NCBI RefSeq assembly: GCF_900109095.1
Contig: NZ_FNYZ01000035.1
Location: 1 to 32,031 of the forward strand
Length of the DNA: 32,031 bases
From: Sphingobium sp. AP50
GTDB lineage: Bacteria; Pseudomonadota; Alphaproteobacteria; Sphingomonadales; Sphingomonadaceae
Direction of reading: 5' to 3'
A program made the position numbers and the translations under genes. Positions within the stretch are counted from its first letter, which is position 1; each line of letters opens with the position of its first letter. This document shows positions 8,870 to 16,139 of the stretch, one piece after another. Below the pieces are notes generated by a model. That model was not told the DNA's origin and made no database searches. It saw only the letters and a program-made list of their open reading frames with translations.

Positions 8870-9724
8870 TCAATTGGCGGCGGCTGGGGCGGGTGCAGAC
8901 CTGTCGATATTCGGCAAAAGATCATCGACGACGCGCATTTCGGTGAATACGATTTTTTCCGTCGTGTTCATGGCGGCATAAGCACCTGTGACCTCAAGCA
9001 CGGGAAGTTCGTCCAATGGGTCCATGTCAAGGTGACCAAATGCCACGGACGCCTTATCGGCATGCCATGCACGATCGATGCTGTTCCCCTTCTCTGTGGA
9101 AGTGGCGCAGACGGCGTGCTGGGTGAAATGGGAATAATCAGGGCTCGGGATCGCGCGAACGGTCATTTGCTCCGGCCAGACCGCGTGCGCGCGCACGGCA
9201 TCGATTTGCTCGCCCGTCAACTCAACACCGATCCGGATGCCCATCGTGATGAGGCGCGTACCGCGACGATCGACCGTGATCTCGAATTCGTCCGGCGCAA
9301 CCGGAATGAAGCTGATGTCACCCATCTTCTTGGCCATGCCGAAATAGACGCTCCACGGCCCCATGACGTCCATCCAGGTCTTTTCGCCGCGCAGGCCATC
9401 GACATATTCCCATCCTGACTGACCTTTGCGGCCATTGTGGATGCACGGTGCCGCGAATTGGACGGCATGGTAAGGCGTCACCTGCCCATCGATCGCCCGG
9501 TTCTGCGGATTGACGAAGTACCACATCTTTACGATCGGTTCTTCCGATCGATCCGCCTTCAACGGTGGCTGGAGAATGAGACGCTCGATCGCGTCGTGGG
9601 TGCTTCGAAACGTGATCATGTAGATCGGATAGCTCGGCATGGCGGGGCCATCATATTGGAAGCCATCGCCGGGGATCGCTCCGGTCAAGTTCAAGATACC
9701 GCCGATGTAGTTACCGCTGCTCAT
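8870..9724 (-). CDS. Acetoacetate decarboxylase family protein
   Basis: A 284-residue protein with features of the acetoacetate decarboxylase family: an early SYPIYMITFRS strand, the PYHAVQFAAPC segment matching the family's PYNE-type strand, and GPWSVYFGMAKKMGD at 122-135, which parallels the conserved region carrying the Schiff-base lysine (here Lys132/Lys133). If that lysine is active, the enzyme would decarboxylate a beta-keto acid; some family members instead act as aldolase-dehydratases or hydrolases. The start at ATG 9724 has a GGGACGGGA ribosome site; ATG is not available further upstream with equal support. It lies between the flavin monooxygenase and the GST and probably acts in the same pathway. 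Confidence 0.75.
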   Translation of the reverse strand: MSSGNYIGGILNLTGAIPGDGFQYDGPAMPSYPIYMITFRSTHDAIERLILQPPLKADRSEEPIVKMWYFVNPQNRAIDGQVTPYHAVQFAAPCIHNGRKGQSGWEYVDGLRGEKTWMDVMGPWSVYFGMAKKMGDISFIPVAPDEFEITVDRRGTRLITMGIRIGVELTGEQIDAVRAHAVWPEQMTVRAIPSPDYSHFTQHAVCATSTEKGNSIDRAWHADKASVAFGHLDMDPLDELPVLEVTGAYAAMNTTEKIVFTEMRVVDDLLPNIDRSAPAPAAAN

Positions 9725-10085
9725 ATCCCGTCCCTTGAGACACGCCCGCACCTAGCATGTGGAGTGGGGGGTTTTTAAAAATATTGTTTTGTTACAATCT
9801 CTTGTTGCCAAATCCCAAGGCAAACCTATGGTGACAGAGGCGATCGAACGTCATTCAGCGTGCTGTAAGCCCATAAGCGACATAGATCGTCGTGTAGCTG
9901 TAGCTTTCCGGCCCTCTTGTCGCGCGGAAGCCATGCACCCGTTGAGCTCAACGCGGATCCCGGCGTGGTCGCTGAGAATCGTGCACGTCCTTGGATCCTC
10001 TCCTCTCTAACAGGCTCCAAGGTGCCTCTCGGGTTGGGGTGACCGCTTCCGCCGAGCTTATGCCCGATCTTTGTGGCGGTCGCGC
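9725..10085. other. Non-coding gap between the flavin monooxygenase and decarboxylase-family genes
   Basis: About 360 bases with no convincing gene. The side next to the decarboxylase-family gene (9768-9800) is strikingly AT-rich for this genome, with runs of T and A and the small inverted repeat TTGT-t-ACAA, so a minus-strand promoter for the downstream genes is plausible. A 14-bp perfect palindrome, CGTTGAGCTCAACG, lies at 9940-9953. No GTTCnCnnnGnGAAC site was found here. Short ORFs in this gap show no recognisable protein. Confidence 0.4.
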
Positions 10086-11891
10086 TCAGCCGACTGCTTC
10101 ACGCGTCTTTTCATATGCCAGGCGGCTCTCTCCCCGCCTCAAGGCCTCGGGTATCAGGCCGGCCAGATCCGCTTTGATGAGGAGAGCAAGACGCGCCGAG
10201 CCCGGACGCATCTGGTTGATCCCGCCGCCATTGAACCAAAGCCCCCGCTGAGCCGTCTGCCCCCAGATGTTAGCCCATTCCCCCTCCGGATCGAGACGCG
10301 CGATCTCACCAACCTTGTCCGCAACATCATCGCCGAAGAAGTCGACAACCTCTGTCCTGCGGCTTTGATAGCCGGTCGCCAGTATGACGATGTCCGCTTC
10401 AATGATCCTGCCATCGTCCAGTTTCGCGCCGGTCGGAACAAACTCGACGATCCGTTGGAACGGCTCGATCTTGATGCTTCCGTCGGCGATCAATTCGGAT
10501 GTGCCGGTGTTGAGATAATAGCCGCCGCCCGACCGCAGGAAGAGGTCGAGCCAACCCTGCCCGTTCACACCGTCGCCCAGTCGCAGGCCCGCGGCCTCGA
10601 GGCGCGAAAGCAGCGGGCGATCGAGTTCCTGCGCCATCTTGTGATAGGCTTGACTGGCCTTCTCTCGCAACGGATTGATCAATCCGATACCGTACCGGAT
10701 GTCGACCAGCGGCGTCGGGATGTCCGGGTCCATATATCCGGCATAGGCGAGGTTGGCGGTGGCGACGTTATTGATGACGACCGCGTCACGCTGGAACATC
10801 GTCACAGCGACGCCGCCCTCCACCAGGTCTCGCGCGATATCATGGGCGCTGGTGGCCACACCGATGATAATCGCCTTCTTGATGCCGTAGTCCGAGTTCC
10901 GCGTATAGTGCGAGGAGTGGATCACCTTCCCGGCAAAGCTGTCCAGCCCGGGGAAGCTAGGCATAGATGGCTTGCCGCCGATCCCGCCAGTCGCGAGGAC
11001 GATGTGACGGGGGTGAAGCACGCGTTCACTGCCGTCGGGCAGACCCAGCACTGCATCCCACCGTTCCAGCTTGCTGTCATAGTGCGCGCTTTTGAAAGTC
11101 GTGCTGGTCCAGACATTGAGGTCCATATAGCGCGCGTAAAGGTCGAGCCACTCGCCGATCAGGTCCTTCGGCAGATATTCAGGATAATGTGGCGGGAAAG
11201 ACAGAAACGGGAAATCATTCATTTCAATCGGATTATGAAGAAACAATGAGTCGTACCGCTTGTTCCAGCTGTCGCCGACCCTTTCGTGCCGATCAACATT
11301 GAGCACATCGACGCCAAATTTGCGAAGATAGGCAGAGGTCGTCAGTCCCGCCTGCCCCGCACCGATTACCATCACCTCCGGTTCGACATTGTCGTACCGC
11401 TGCGCAGCATCGCGATGCTCCTTCCAGGTTTCCCCAGAATAGCTCGGCGTGTAGCCGCGGCCGCGCGGATAGGGCGCCGCTTGCTCAATTATCTTGAGAT
11501 CTTCCAGACGGGTGAAGATCGCCCGAGCCTTCAGCACGCCCCCTTCGGACACAGCGTTCAGAAGAAGAACGGCCGAGCCGTCCTTAGTCTCGAAGTCGAA
11601 AAAGGCTTCGATGATGGCGGCATCCCCTGCCCCCAAAACTTGCGGAGAGGGCCAGCCCTCGGACAGCCGAAAATGGTTCGGCTCTACCTCGCGCGCCAGC
11701 GAAAGAAGCGTGGACACGACCGTTTCTCGCCCGTGGAACTGCCTGTAATCCCATGTCAGCGCGCCATTGTCGCGAAAATAGGAAGGATCGCAGAATAGGT
11801 CCGTCAGCCTTGGGCGGTCTTGCGCCGTGATCGCAGCTTCAAAATCCGCAACCCACGCGGCCGCTTCGGCTTGGAGGTGAGCATCATTCAT
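10086..11891 (-). CDS. Flavin-containing monooxygenase with N-terminal NTF2/SnoaL-like domain
   Basis: A 601-residue protein. Residues 1-150 look like an NTF2/SnoaL-type domain (WVADFEAAITAQDRPRLTDLF). Next comes a class B flavin monooxygenase: FAD motif GAGQAG at 177-182, FAGKVIHSSHY at 319-329 matching the FMO signature, a second Rossmann motif IIGVATSAHD at 342-351, and ATGYQS near the C-terminal third. The second motif has Val-Ala where many FMOs have Thr-Gly or Ala-Gly, so the NADPH site is atypical. Possible reactions are N-, S- or Baeyer-Villiger oxygenation. AGGAT lies 8 nt before the ATG. It is the first gene of the minus-strand block and faces a 500-nt regulatory gap holding two copies of the shared palindrome. 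Confidence 0.88.
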   Translation of the reverse strand: MNDAHLQAEAAAWVADFEAAITAQDRPRLTDLFCDPSYFRDNGALTWDYRQFHGRETVVSTLLSLAREVEPNHFRLSEGWPSPQVLGAGDAAIIEAFFDFETKDGSAVLLLNAVSEGGVLKARAIFTRLEDLKIIEQAAPYPRGRGYTPSYSGETWKEHRDAAQRYDNVEPEVMVIGAGQAGLTTSAYLRKFGVDVLNVDRHERVGDSWNKRYDSLFLHNPIEMNDFPFLSFPPHYPEYLPKDLIGEWLDLYARYMDLNVWTSTTFKSAHYDSKLERWDAVLGLPDGSERVLHPRHIVLATGGIGGKPSMPSFPGLDSFAGKVIHSSHYTRNSDYGIKKAIIIGVATSAHDIARDLVEGGVAVTMFQRDAVVINNVATANLAYAGYMDPDIPTPLVDIRYGIGLINPLREKASQAYHKMAQELDRPLLSRLEAAGLRLGDGVNGQGWLDLFLRSGGGYYLNTGTSELIADGSIKIEPFQRIVEFVPTGAKLDDGRIIEADIVILATGYQSRRTEVVDFFGDDVADKVGEIARLDPEGEWANIWGQTAQRGLWFNGGGINQMRPGSARLALLIKADLAGLIPEALRRGESRLAYEKTREAVG

Positions 11892-12055
11892 CGAGACATC
11901 CTATTCCTTGATCGCATCTTGCACGCCGATCGCAGGCGACCAGGCACGCACTTGCGTGCCGAGCGGCCACTCACGGCGGCGAAGCTGTTTTGTTCGCCTG
12001 CTTCTGACTGGCGATAAAAGCTGGTTGCAGGCGTCGCAACCGCGATCATGCGAGC

Positions 12056-12070
12056 GTTCGCATTGCGAAC
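12056..12070. promoter_or_regulatory. Candidate operator, copy 1 of the shared palindrome
   Basis: GTTCGCATTGCGAAC, a 6-bp perfect inverted repeat around three bases. It fits GTTCnCnnnGnGAAC and lies 165 nt upstream of the flavin monooxygenase start. It resembles the 15-bp sites reported for IclR-family regulators of aromatic pathways such as PcaR and PcaU. Confidence 0.6.
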
Positions 12071-12154
12071 ACGCTTCGCGCCTAACCTTACTTTTTGTAG
12101 GGATGCTGGTGATCTGAACTCTTCAAACACGCCTCCAAGATCGCGGTCATCCAC

Positions 12155-12169
12155 GTTCGCCAAGAGAAC
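12155..12169. promoter_or_regulatory. Candidate operator, copy 2 of the shared palindrome
   Basis: GTTCGCCAAGAGAAC, which fits GTTCnCnnnGnGAAC. It lies 99 bp (centre to centre) from copy 1 and 223 nt upstream of the SDR start. Two sites in one divergent region could serve the two promoters or allow a DNA loop. Confidence 0.55.
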
Positions 12170-12392
12170 AATGCAGCAATCGCACTTGCGAGGCGTCGTT
12201 TCACTACCCTAGCAGACTGAGCTGTGATCCATTGAAAGCCGGGGGGAAAGCAGCCGGCCGAATTTATGTGCACAACGATGCGATGACCGATTCTTCGGCC
12301 AACATCTTGCTCCCTATAGATCGTCGTAAAGGTCAATGGAGTCGATGCAGGGACAGACGGGCGCCGCAAAGAGAATATTTCTGGAGAGTTCA

Positions 12393-13157
12393 ATGATGGA
12401 AGTTGTCACCTATCCGAGCCTTGAAGGCAAGATTTGCTGGATTTCCGGCGGGGCGAGCGGCATCGGAAGGGCAGTCGCCGACACGCTTGCGACAAGTGGT
12501 GCGGTAGTCGTGATCGCGGATGTCGACGAGGGCAGCGCCAGGAACGTCATAGACGCGATCACGTCAAAGGGCGGTCAGGCGATTTTCAGCCAGGTGAACA
12601 TTCTCGACACATTATCTGTCGAAGCGAGCATCCAAGGCGCTGCGGACCGTTTCGGGCGCCTGGACGTCCTGGTGAATTCGGCCGGGCGGACCTCTACCGA
12701 TCGATATGACGATTTCGAGCGCAACGTGGACATGTTCCTTATCGGCACCTGGCGCGCCATGCGTGCGGGCCTTCCGCACCTCCAGCAGGGAGGCGGCGGC
12801 TCGATCATCAACATGGCCTCGATCGCCGGTGTGACAGGATCCATTGGCCCAGCCGGCTACGGCCCGTCCAAACATGGGGTGGTGGGCGCCACCAAGGACG
12901 CAGCCCTGAAATACGCCAAAGACGGCATTCGCGTGAATGTCGTTTGTCCCGGCTATATCGAAACGCCGATGACAGCCGGCTTTGCCCCGACCCAGGCGGA
13001 AAGCGACGCGCTGATCAATGACAAGCTTCGGGTGCCAATGGGACGCTGGGGACAGCCAGCGGAAATTGCCGCTGTCGTTGCGTTTCTGGCATCCGACCAG
13101 GCCTCCTTCATCACAGGTCAGGCGATCGTGGTGGATGGTGGCCTGACCGCCCGATAG
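12393..13157 (+). CDS. Short-chain dehydrogenase/reductase (SDR)
   Basis: A 254-residue classical SDR. The cofactor motif is SGGASGIG (18-25), with NSAG in place of the usual NNAG near 95-98, Ser143 in NMASIAG, and Tyr156/Lys160 in YGPSK. Asp43 after the second beta strand predicts NAD(H). The C-terminus ITGQAIVVDGGLTAR is typical of the family. I chose the ATG at 12393, with GGAG 6 nt upstream; an in-frame ATG at 12336 would add a non-conserved leader. It stands alone on the plus strand, convergent with the IclR gene and divergent from the flavin monooxygenase, so it probably has its own regulated promoter in the gap to its left. The substrate is unknown. Confidence 0.9.
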   Translation: MMEVVTYPSLEGKICWISGGASGIGRAVADTLATSGAVVVIADVDEGSARNVIDAITSKGGQAIFSQVNILDTLSVEASIQGAADRFGRLDVLVNSAGRTSTDRYDDFERNVDMFLIGTWRAMRAGLPHLQQGGGGSIINMASIAGVTGSIGPAGYGPSKHGVVGATKDAALKYAKDGIRVNVVCPGYIETPMTAGFAPTQAESDALINDKLRVPMGRWGQPAEIAAVVAFLASDQASFITGQAIVVDGGLTAR

Positions 13158-13183
13158 GCAGCCGTTGACGCGACCATATATGA

Positions 13184-14002
13184 TTATGGTTCAGATGAAG
13201 CCACGCTTTTTCTTTCGGTAAAATCGGCAAGAGATCGCTCAACCTGGCGGACACAGAGTTGCAGTTTGTCGAGGTAGCGCTCGGCAGCCTGCTCTGTGGT
13301 CATAACGCTGCGGAAAAAGACGATATTCACAGCACCGGCAACTTGCGCGCTAGGGCCGCGAACGGGAAGCGCAATCGCGCTGATTTTGCCTTCGCTCTGC
13401 CCTGTTGAACTGGCATAACCACGTTTACGTACAGCCTCCACCATAGTACGGACGCGCTCGCGGTTACGCACATCTTCTGAATTGGCTCCGCCCAGTTTCT
13501 CGACGATTTCTAGGGACGCTTCCAGTTCATCATCGTCCATGGCAGACAGGATCGCCATGCCGAGCGCGGATCGCACCAAAAACCGTTCCTTTCCGATCAT
13601 TGCGCGATGGACCGACATCGGGCTGATCTTGTGAGTCGTCAACCGGATCAAAACCTTGCCCCCGACGAAACTGGCAAAGTCGCACGGCCAAAGCACATCC
13701 TTGCTCAGATCGAACAGCGGCGGCCATGCGAACTGGGTCACGATGTCGTCGTCTTTCAGAGCGTCAGCGAGATAAGCGAATTTGGGCGTAAGCGCGACAG
13801 CCCCATCTTCTGTCCGCCGTGATACATAACCCAATTGGATCAATGTGTTCACCAATCGATAGGTCGATGATCGCTCGATTCGCGCCGCCGCGCTCAAATC
13901 GCCAATCTTGGCCCAGCCGAGTTCGCTCAATGCCTCGATAACCTGCAATCCCCGAACCAGCGACCGGACGTCCTTATAAGGGGCTTCTTCGCTCCTATTC
14001 AC
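13184..14002 (-). CDS. mhpR: IclR-family regulator, MhpR-like
   Basis: About 272 residues. An N-terminal winged helix (KDVRSLVRGLQVIEALSE, then IGDLSAAARIERSSTYRLVNTL) matches the start of E. coli MhpR in sequence and spacing. The IclR effector domain follows (GKVLIRLTTHKISPMSVHR; SALGMAILSAM; ISAIALPVRG). MhpR activates the mhp genes in response to hydroxyphenylpropionate; the same role here is inferred from the neighbouring mhpB. I chose GTG 14002 because AGAAGG precedes it and because MhpR also starts about eight residues before this helix; the frame stays open to 14104, with ATGs at 14065 and 14095. With this start, a shared palindrome sits 14 nt upstream, suggesting autoregulation. Confidence 0.85.
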   Translation of the reverse strand: MNRSEEAPYKDVRSLVRGLQVIEALSELGWAKIGDLSAAARIERSSTYRLVNTLIQLGYVSRRTEDGAVALTPKFAYLADALKDDDIVTQFAWPPLFDLSKDVLWPCDFASFVGGKVLIRLTTHKISPMSVHRAMIGKERFLVRSALGMAILSAMDDDELEASLEIVEKLGGANSEDVRNRERVRTMVEAVRKRGYASSTGQSEGKISAIALPVRGPSAQVAGAVNIVFFRSVMTTEQAAERYLDKLQLCVRQVERSLADFTERKSVASSEP

Positions 14003-14016
14003 GAGCCTTCTTTCAT

Positions 14017-14031
14017 GTTCACCCTGGGAAC
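14017..14031. promoter_or_regulatory. Candidate operator, copy 3 of the shared palindrome
   Basis: GTTCACCCTGGGAAC, which fits GTTCnCnnnGnGAAC; the arms extend one more base pair each side (ATGTTC/GAACAT, 14015-14033). It lies between the divergent IclR gene and mhpB, 108 nt before mhpB. This position suits control of both genes by the IclR protein. Confidence 0.65.
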
Positions 14032-14139
14032 ATTCCCGGAAATGCCGTTGCAAAAGATCAAGCATTTTCTCAATCGTCAAGCCGCAATCCCGCATTAATC
14101 CCACGACTATTTAGATGGGTGTAGATCAGGAGCAACTCG

Positions 14140-15072
14140 ATGATCGTCGGATCCGTGTGCTTGTCACATAGCCCACTTAAAGACCGGACCCGCCCGAGTT
14201 CTGAAACAGAAGCAAGATTCAATGCTTCCCTGGAAAAGGCGGGTAAATTTGTAGCAGAGCAACAACCCGATCTCGTCGTTATCTTCTATCCCGATCATAT
14301 CAATGGATTTTTCTACGGTCTGCTTCCGCCCTTCTGCATCGGCATTGAGGGCATCTCGATCGGAGATTACGGCACCGCCGCCGGAGAACTGAACATTCCA
14401 GCAGCGCGCGCTGCCGATCTTTCGAGATTCGTCCTGGACGCCGGAGTAGATGCTGCGATTTCCCACAAGATGCAGGTCGATCATGGCGCCGTCCAGCCGC
14501 TTGAATGGCTATCGGCAGATCATCCGCTGGATCGGGTTATCCCGATCTTCGTCAACTGCGCGGCGCCGCCGCTACCCACCTTCGAACGCGCACGGGCGCT
14601 AGGCCGCGCAGTCGGCGATTGGGCTCGTCAGGCACCAGAACGCATTTTGCTCATTGGCTCAGGCGGATTGTCTCACGATCCGCCCATGGCAGAACTGGCC
14701 AACGCCACCCCTCAGATGCGTGAGCGTCTGATCTCCGGAGCGCCGCTCAATCATGCGGCTCGGTTCGCACGGCAATCTCGTGCCGCGACAGAAGGAAATG
14801 CGATGGCAGTGGGAAAGTCGCGGTTGCTGCCCGCAAACGCCGAATGGGATCGCAAGCTACTCGACGCCTTCCTCGCCGGAAATCTGTCGAGCCTGGACGA
14901 CTGTTCCCAACAATCGATCAGCGAGGCGGGTGGCCGCGGCGGGCACGAAGCGCGCACTTGGGTCGCCGCTCTCTCCGCCTTGGGCGCGGGATATTGCGCC
15001 ACCGAAATTTTCTACGAGGTCATCGACGAATGGATCACCGGCATGGGGATTCTCACGGCGACGTCCGCATAA
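14140..15072 (+). CDS. mhpB: 2,3-dihydroxyphenylpropionate 1,2-dioxygenase (extradiol, LigB superfamily)
   Basis: A 310-residue type II extradiol dioxygenase that closely follows E. coli MhpB from end to end. The catalytic histidines fall at the same positions: His115 in MQVDHG and His179 in GSGGLSH. Other shared blocks are CLSHSPL, FYPDHINGFFYGLLPPFC and EWITGMGILTA. It uses Fe(II) and O2 to open 2,3-dihydroxyphenylpropionate (or a relative) at the bond next to the hydroxyls, giving a meta-cleavage product for MhpC. AGGAG lies 7 nt upstream of the ATG. It is the first gene of the mhpB-C-A-D plus-strand series and is divergent from the IclR gene. Confidence 0.95.
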   Translation: MIVGSVCLSHSPLKDRTRPSSETEARFNASLEKAGKFVAEQQPDLVVIFYPDHINGFFYGLLPPFCIGIEGISIGDYGTAAGELNIPAARAADLSRFVLDAGVDAAISHKMQVDHGAVQPLEWLSADHPLDRVIPIFVNCAAPPLPTFERARALGRAVGDWARQAPERILLIGSGGLSHDPPMAELANATPQMRERLISGAPLNHAARFARQSRAATEGNAMAVGKSRLLPANAEWDRKLLDAFLAGNLSSLDDCSQQSISEAGGRGGHEARTWVAALSALGAGYCATEIFYEVIDEWITGMGILTATSA

Positions 15073-15104
15073 CATCTCGTGATGCCTGGAAGGTAAGAAC
15101 GCAC

Positions 15105-15974
15105 ATGTCGGAACTCTACAAGTCAGTCTGGTCTGACCTGACCAAGGTCGCCTTCACCCAGGGCTATATCGACGCCGGTGGCATCAGAACGCGCTTTCTC
15201 TCTTCGGGGTCAAGCGACAAGCCGTTGCTCCTGCTACTGCACGGGACCGGCGGACATGCCGAAGCCTACAGCCGCAACCTTGCGGCCCATGGCGAGCATT
15301 TCTGGACGGTCGCCATCGATCTTATCGGTCATGGCTGGAGCGACAAACCGAATTGTGCCTATGAGGTGCCGGACTATGGCGCGCACGTTCTCGCGGTGAT
15401 GCAGGCTCTGGGACGCGATAAGGCGAGCATCTCGGGAGAATCTCTGGGCGGATGGGTTGCCGGGTGGATTGCCTTGCATCACCCGGAGAAAGTCGAACGC
15501 CTCGTCCTAAACACAGCAGGCGGCTGGACCGCGCATCCCGAAGTGATGGCCCGGATCAAGCGCCTCTCGATGGAGGCGGTCAACGATCCGTCGCCGGAGA
15601 GGATCAGGAGCAGGCTGGAATTCCTGATGCACGATATCTCGAAAGTGAATGACGACCTCGTCGAGACCCGCCGGGCAATCTATGCGCAACCTGGCTTTTC
15701 TGCGGTGATGGAGCGCGTCCTGTGCATGCAGGATATGGACGTTCGCCGCCGCAACATGTTCTCGGACGAGGATACGCGGCGGATCGGCTCCCCTGCCCTC
15801 GTCCTGTGGACCTCGCACGATCCGACGGCAACGCCGGAGGAAGGTCACCGCATTGCCGAATTGCTGCCGAACGCCCGTTATGAGGTCATGAACGAATGCG
15901 GTCACTGGCCGCAATTCGAGGACGCTGAGAAGTTCAACGCACTCCATCTGGATTTCCTGCTGGGTCGAGCTTGA
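15105..15974 (+). CDS. mhpC: 2-hydroxy-6-oxonona-2,4-dienedioate hydrolase (C-C bond hydrolase)
   Basis: A 289-residue alpha/beta hydrolase. It has the oxyanion segment HGTGG (46-50), nucleophile Ser113 in GESLGG, Asp239 in WTSHDPT and His267 in ECGHW. The lid region and length match the MhpC/BphD meta-cleavage hydrolases. It splits the ring-opened product of MhpB into 2-hydroxypenta-2,4-dienoate and a dicarboxylic acid (succinate for the hydroxyphenylpropionate substrate). I chose the ATG at 15105, with AAGG upstream; the frame extends to 14844, but that part overlaps mhpB and is not conserved. It follows mhpB by 32 nt. Confidence 0.94.
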   Translation: MSELYKSVWSDLTKVAFTQGYIDAGGIRTRFLSSGSSDKPLLLLLHGTGGHAEAYSRNLAAHGEHFWTVAIDLIGHGWSDKPNCAYEVPDYGAHVLAVMQALGRDKASISGESLGGWVAGWIALHHPEKVERLVLNTAGGWTAHPEVMARIKRLSMEAVNDPSPERIRSRLEFLMHDISKVNDDLVETRRAIYAQPGFSAVMERVLCMQDMDVRRRNMFSDEDTRRIGSPALVLWTSHDPTATPEEGHRIAELLPNARYEVMNECGHWPQFEDAEKFNALHLDFLLGRA

Positions 15975-16139
15975 AGCGGCGTCGCGCCATGGGATGTCAT
16001 GCAAAAGGCCGCCGAGCGTTCGACGTCCTCCGCTCTTTGGCGTGCCACCTATTGTCGAATTCCGCGCACGTCTCCAACCCGGTAAGATATCCCTCCACCC
16101 TGACGTTAGAAACACATGATGAAGCCAGGAGACACTACC

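Larger units (their letters stand above)
11892..12392. other. Divergent regulatory region between the flavin monooxygenase and SDR genes
   Basis: About 500 bases between two outward-facing genes, with no recognisable protein; the short ORFs crossing it have no family features. It contains two copies of GTTCnCnnnGnGAAC (12056-12070 and 12155-12169) with centres 99 bp apart, and a small perfect repeat TCGCA-ct-TGCGA at 12180-12191. It presumably holds the promoters of both flanking genes; promoter boxes could not be fixed by eye. Confidence 0.6.

Noticed and set aside
9940..9953. A 14-bp palindrome CGTTGAGCTCAACG
   Set aside because: It is unlike the shared operator and over 200 nt from the next start; there is too little to call it a site.
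10071..11249. A 392-residue plus-strand frame
   Set aside because: It is antisense to the flavin monooxygenase, which has all its expected motifs.
11556..11570. A sixth GTTC-N7-GAAC, inside the flavin monooxygenase gene
   Set aside because: It reads GTTCAGAAGAAGAAC and lacks the inner C and G shared by the five intergenic copies; it is probably chance.
13173..13190. Inverted repeat ACCATA-n6-TATGGT between the SDR and IclR stops
   Set aside because: The stem is short, AT-rich and overlaps the IclR stop codon; it is not convincing as a terminator.
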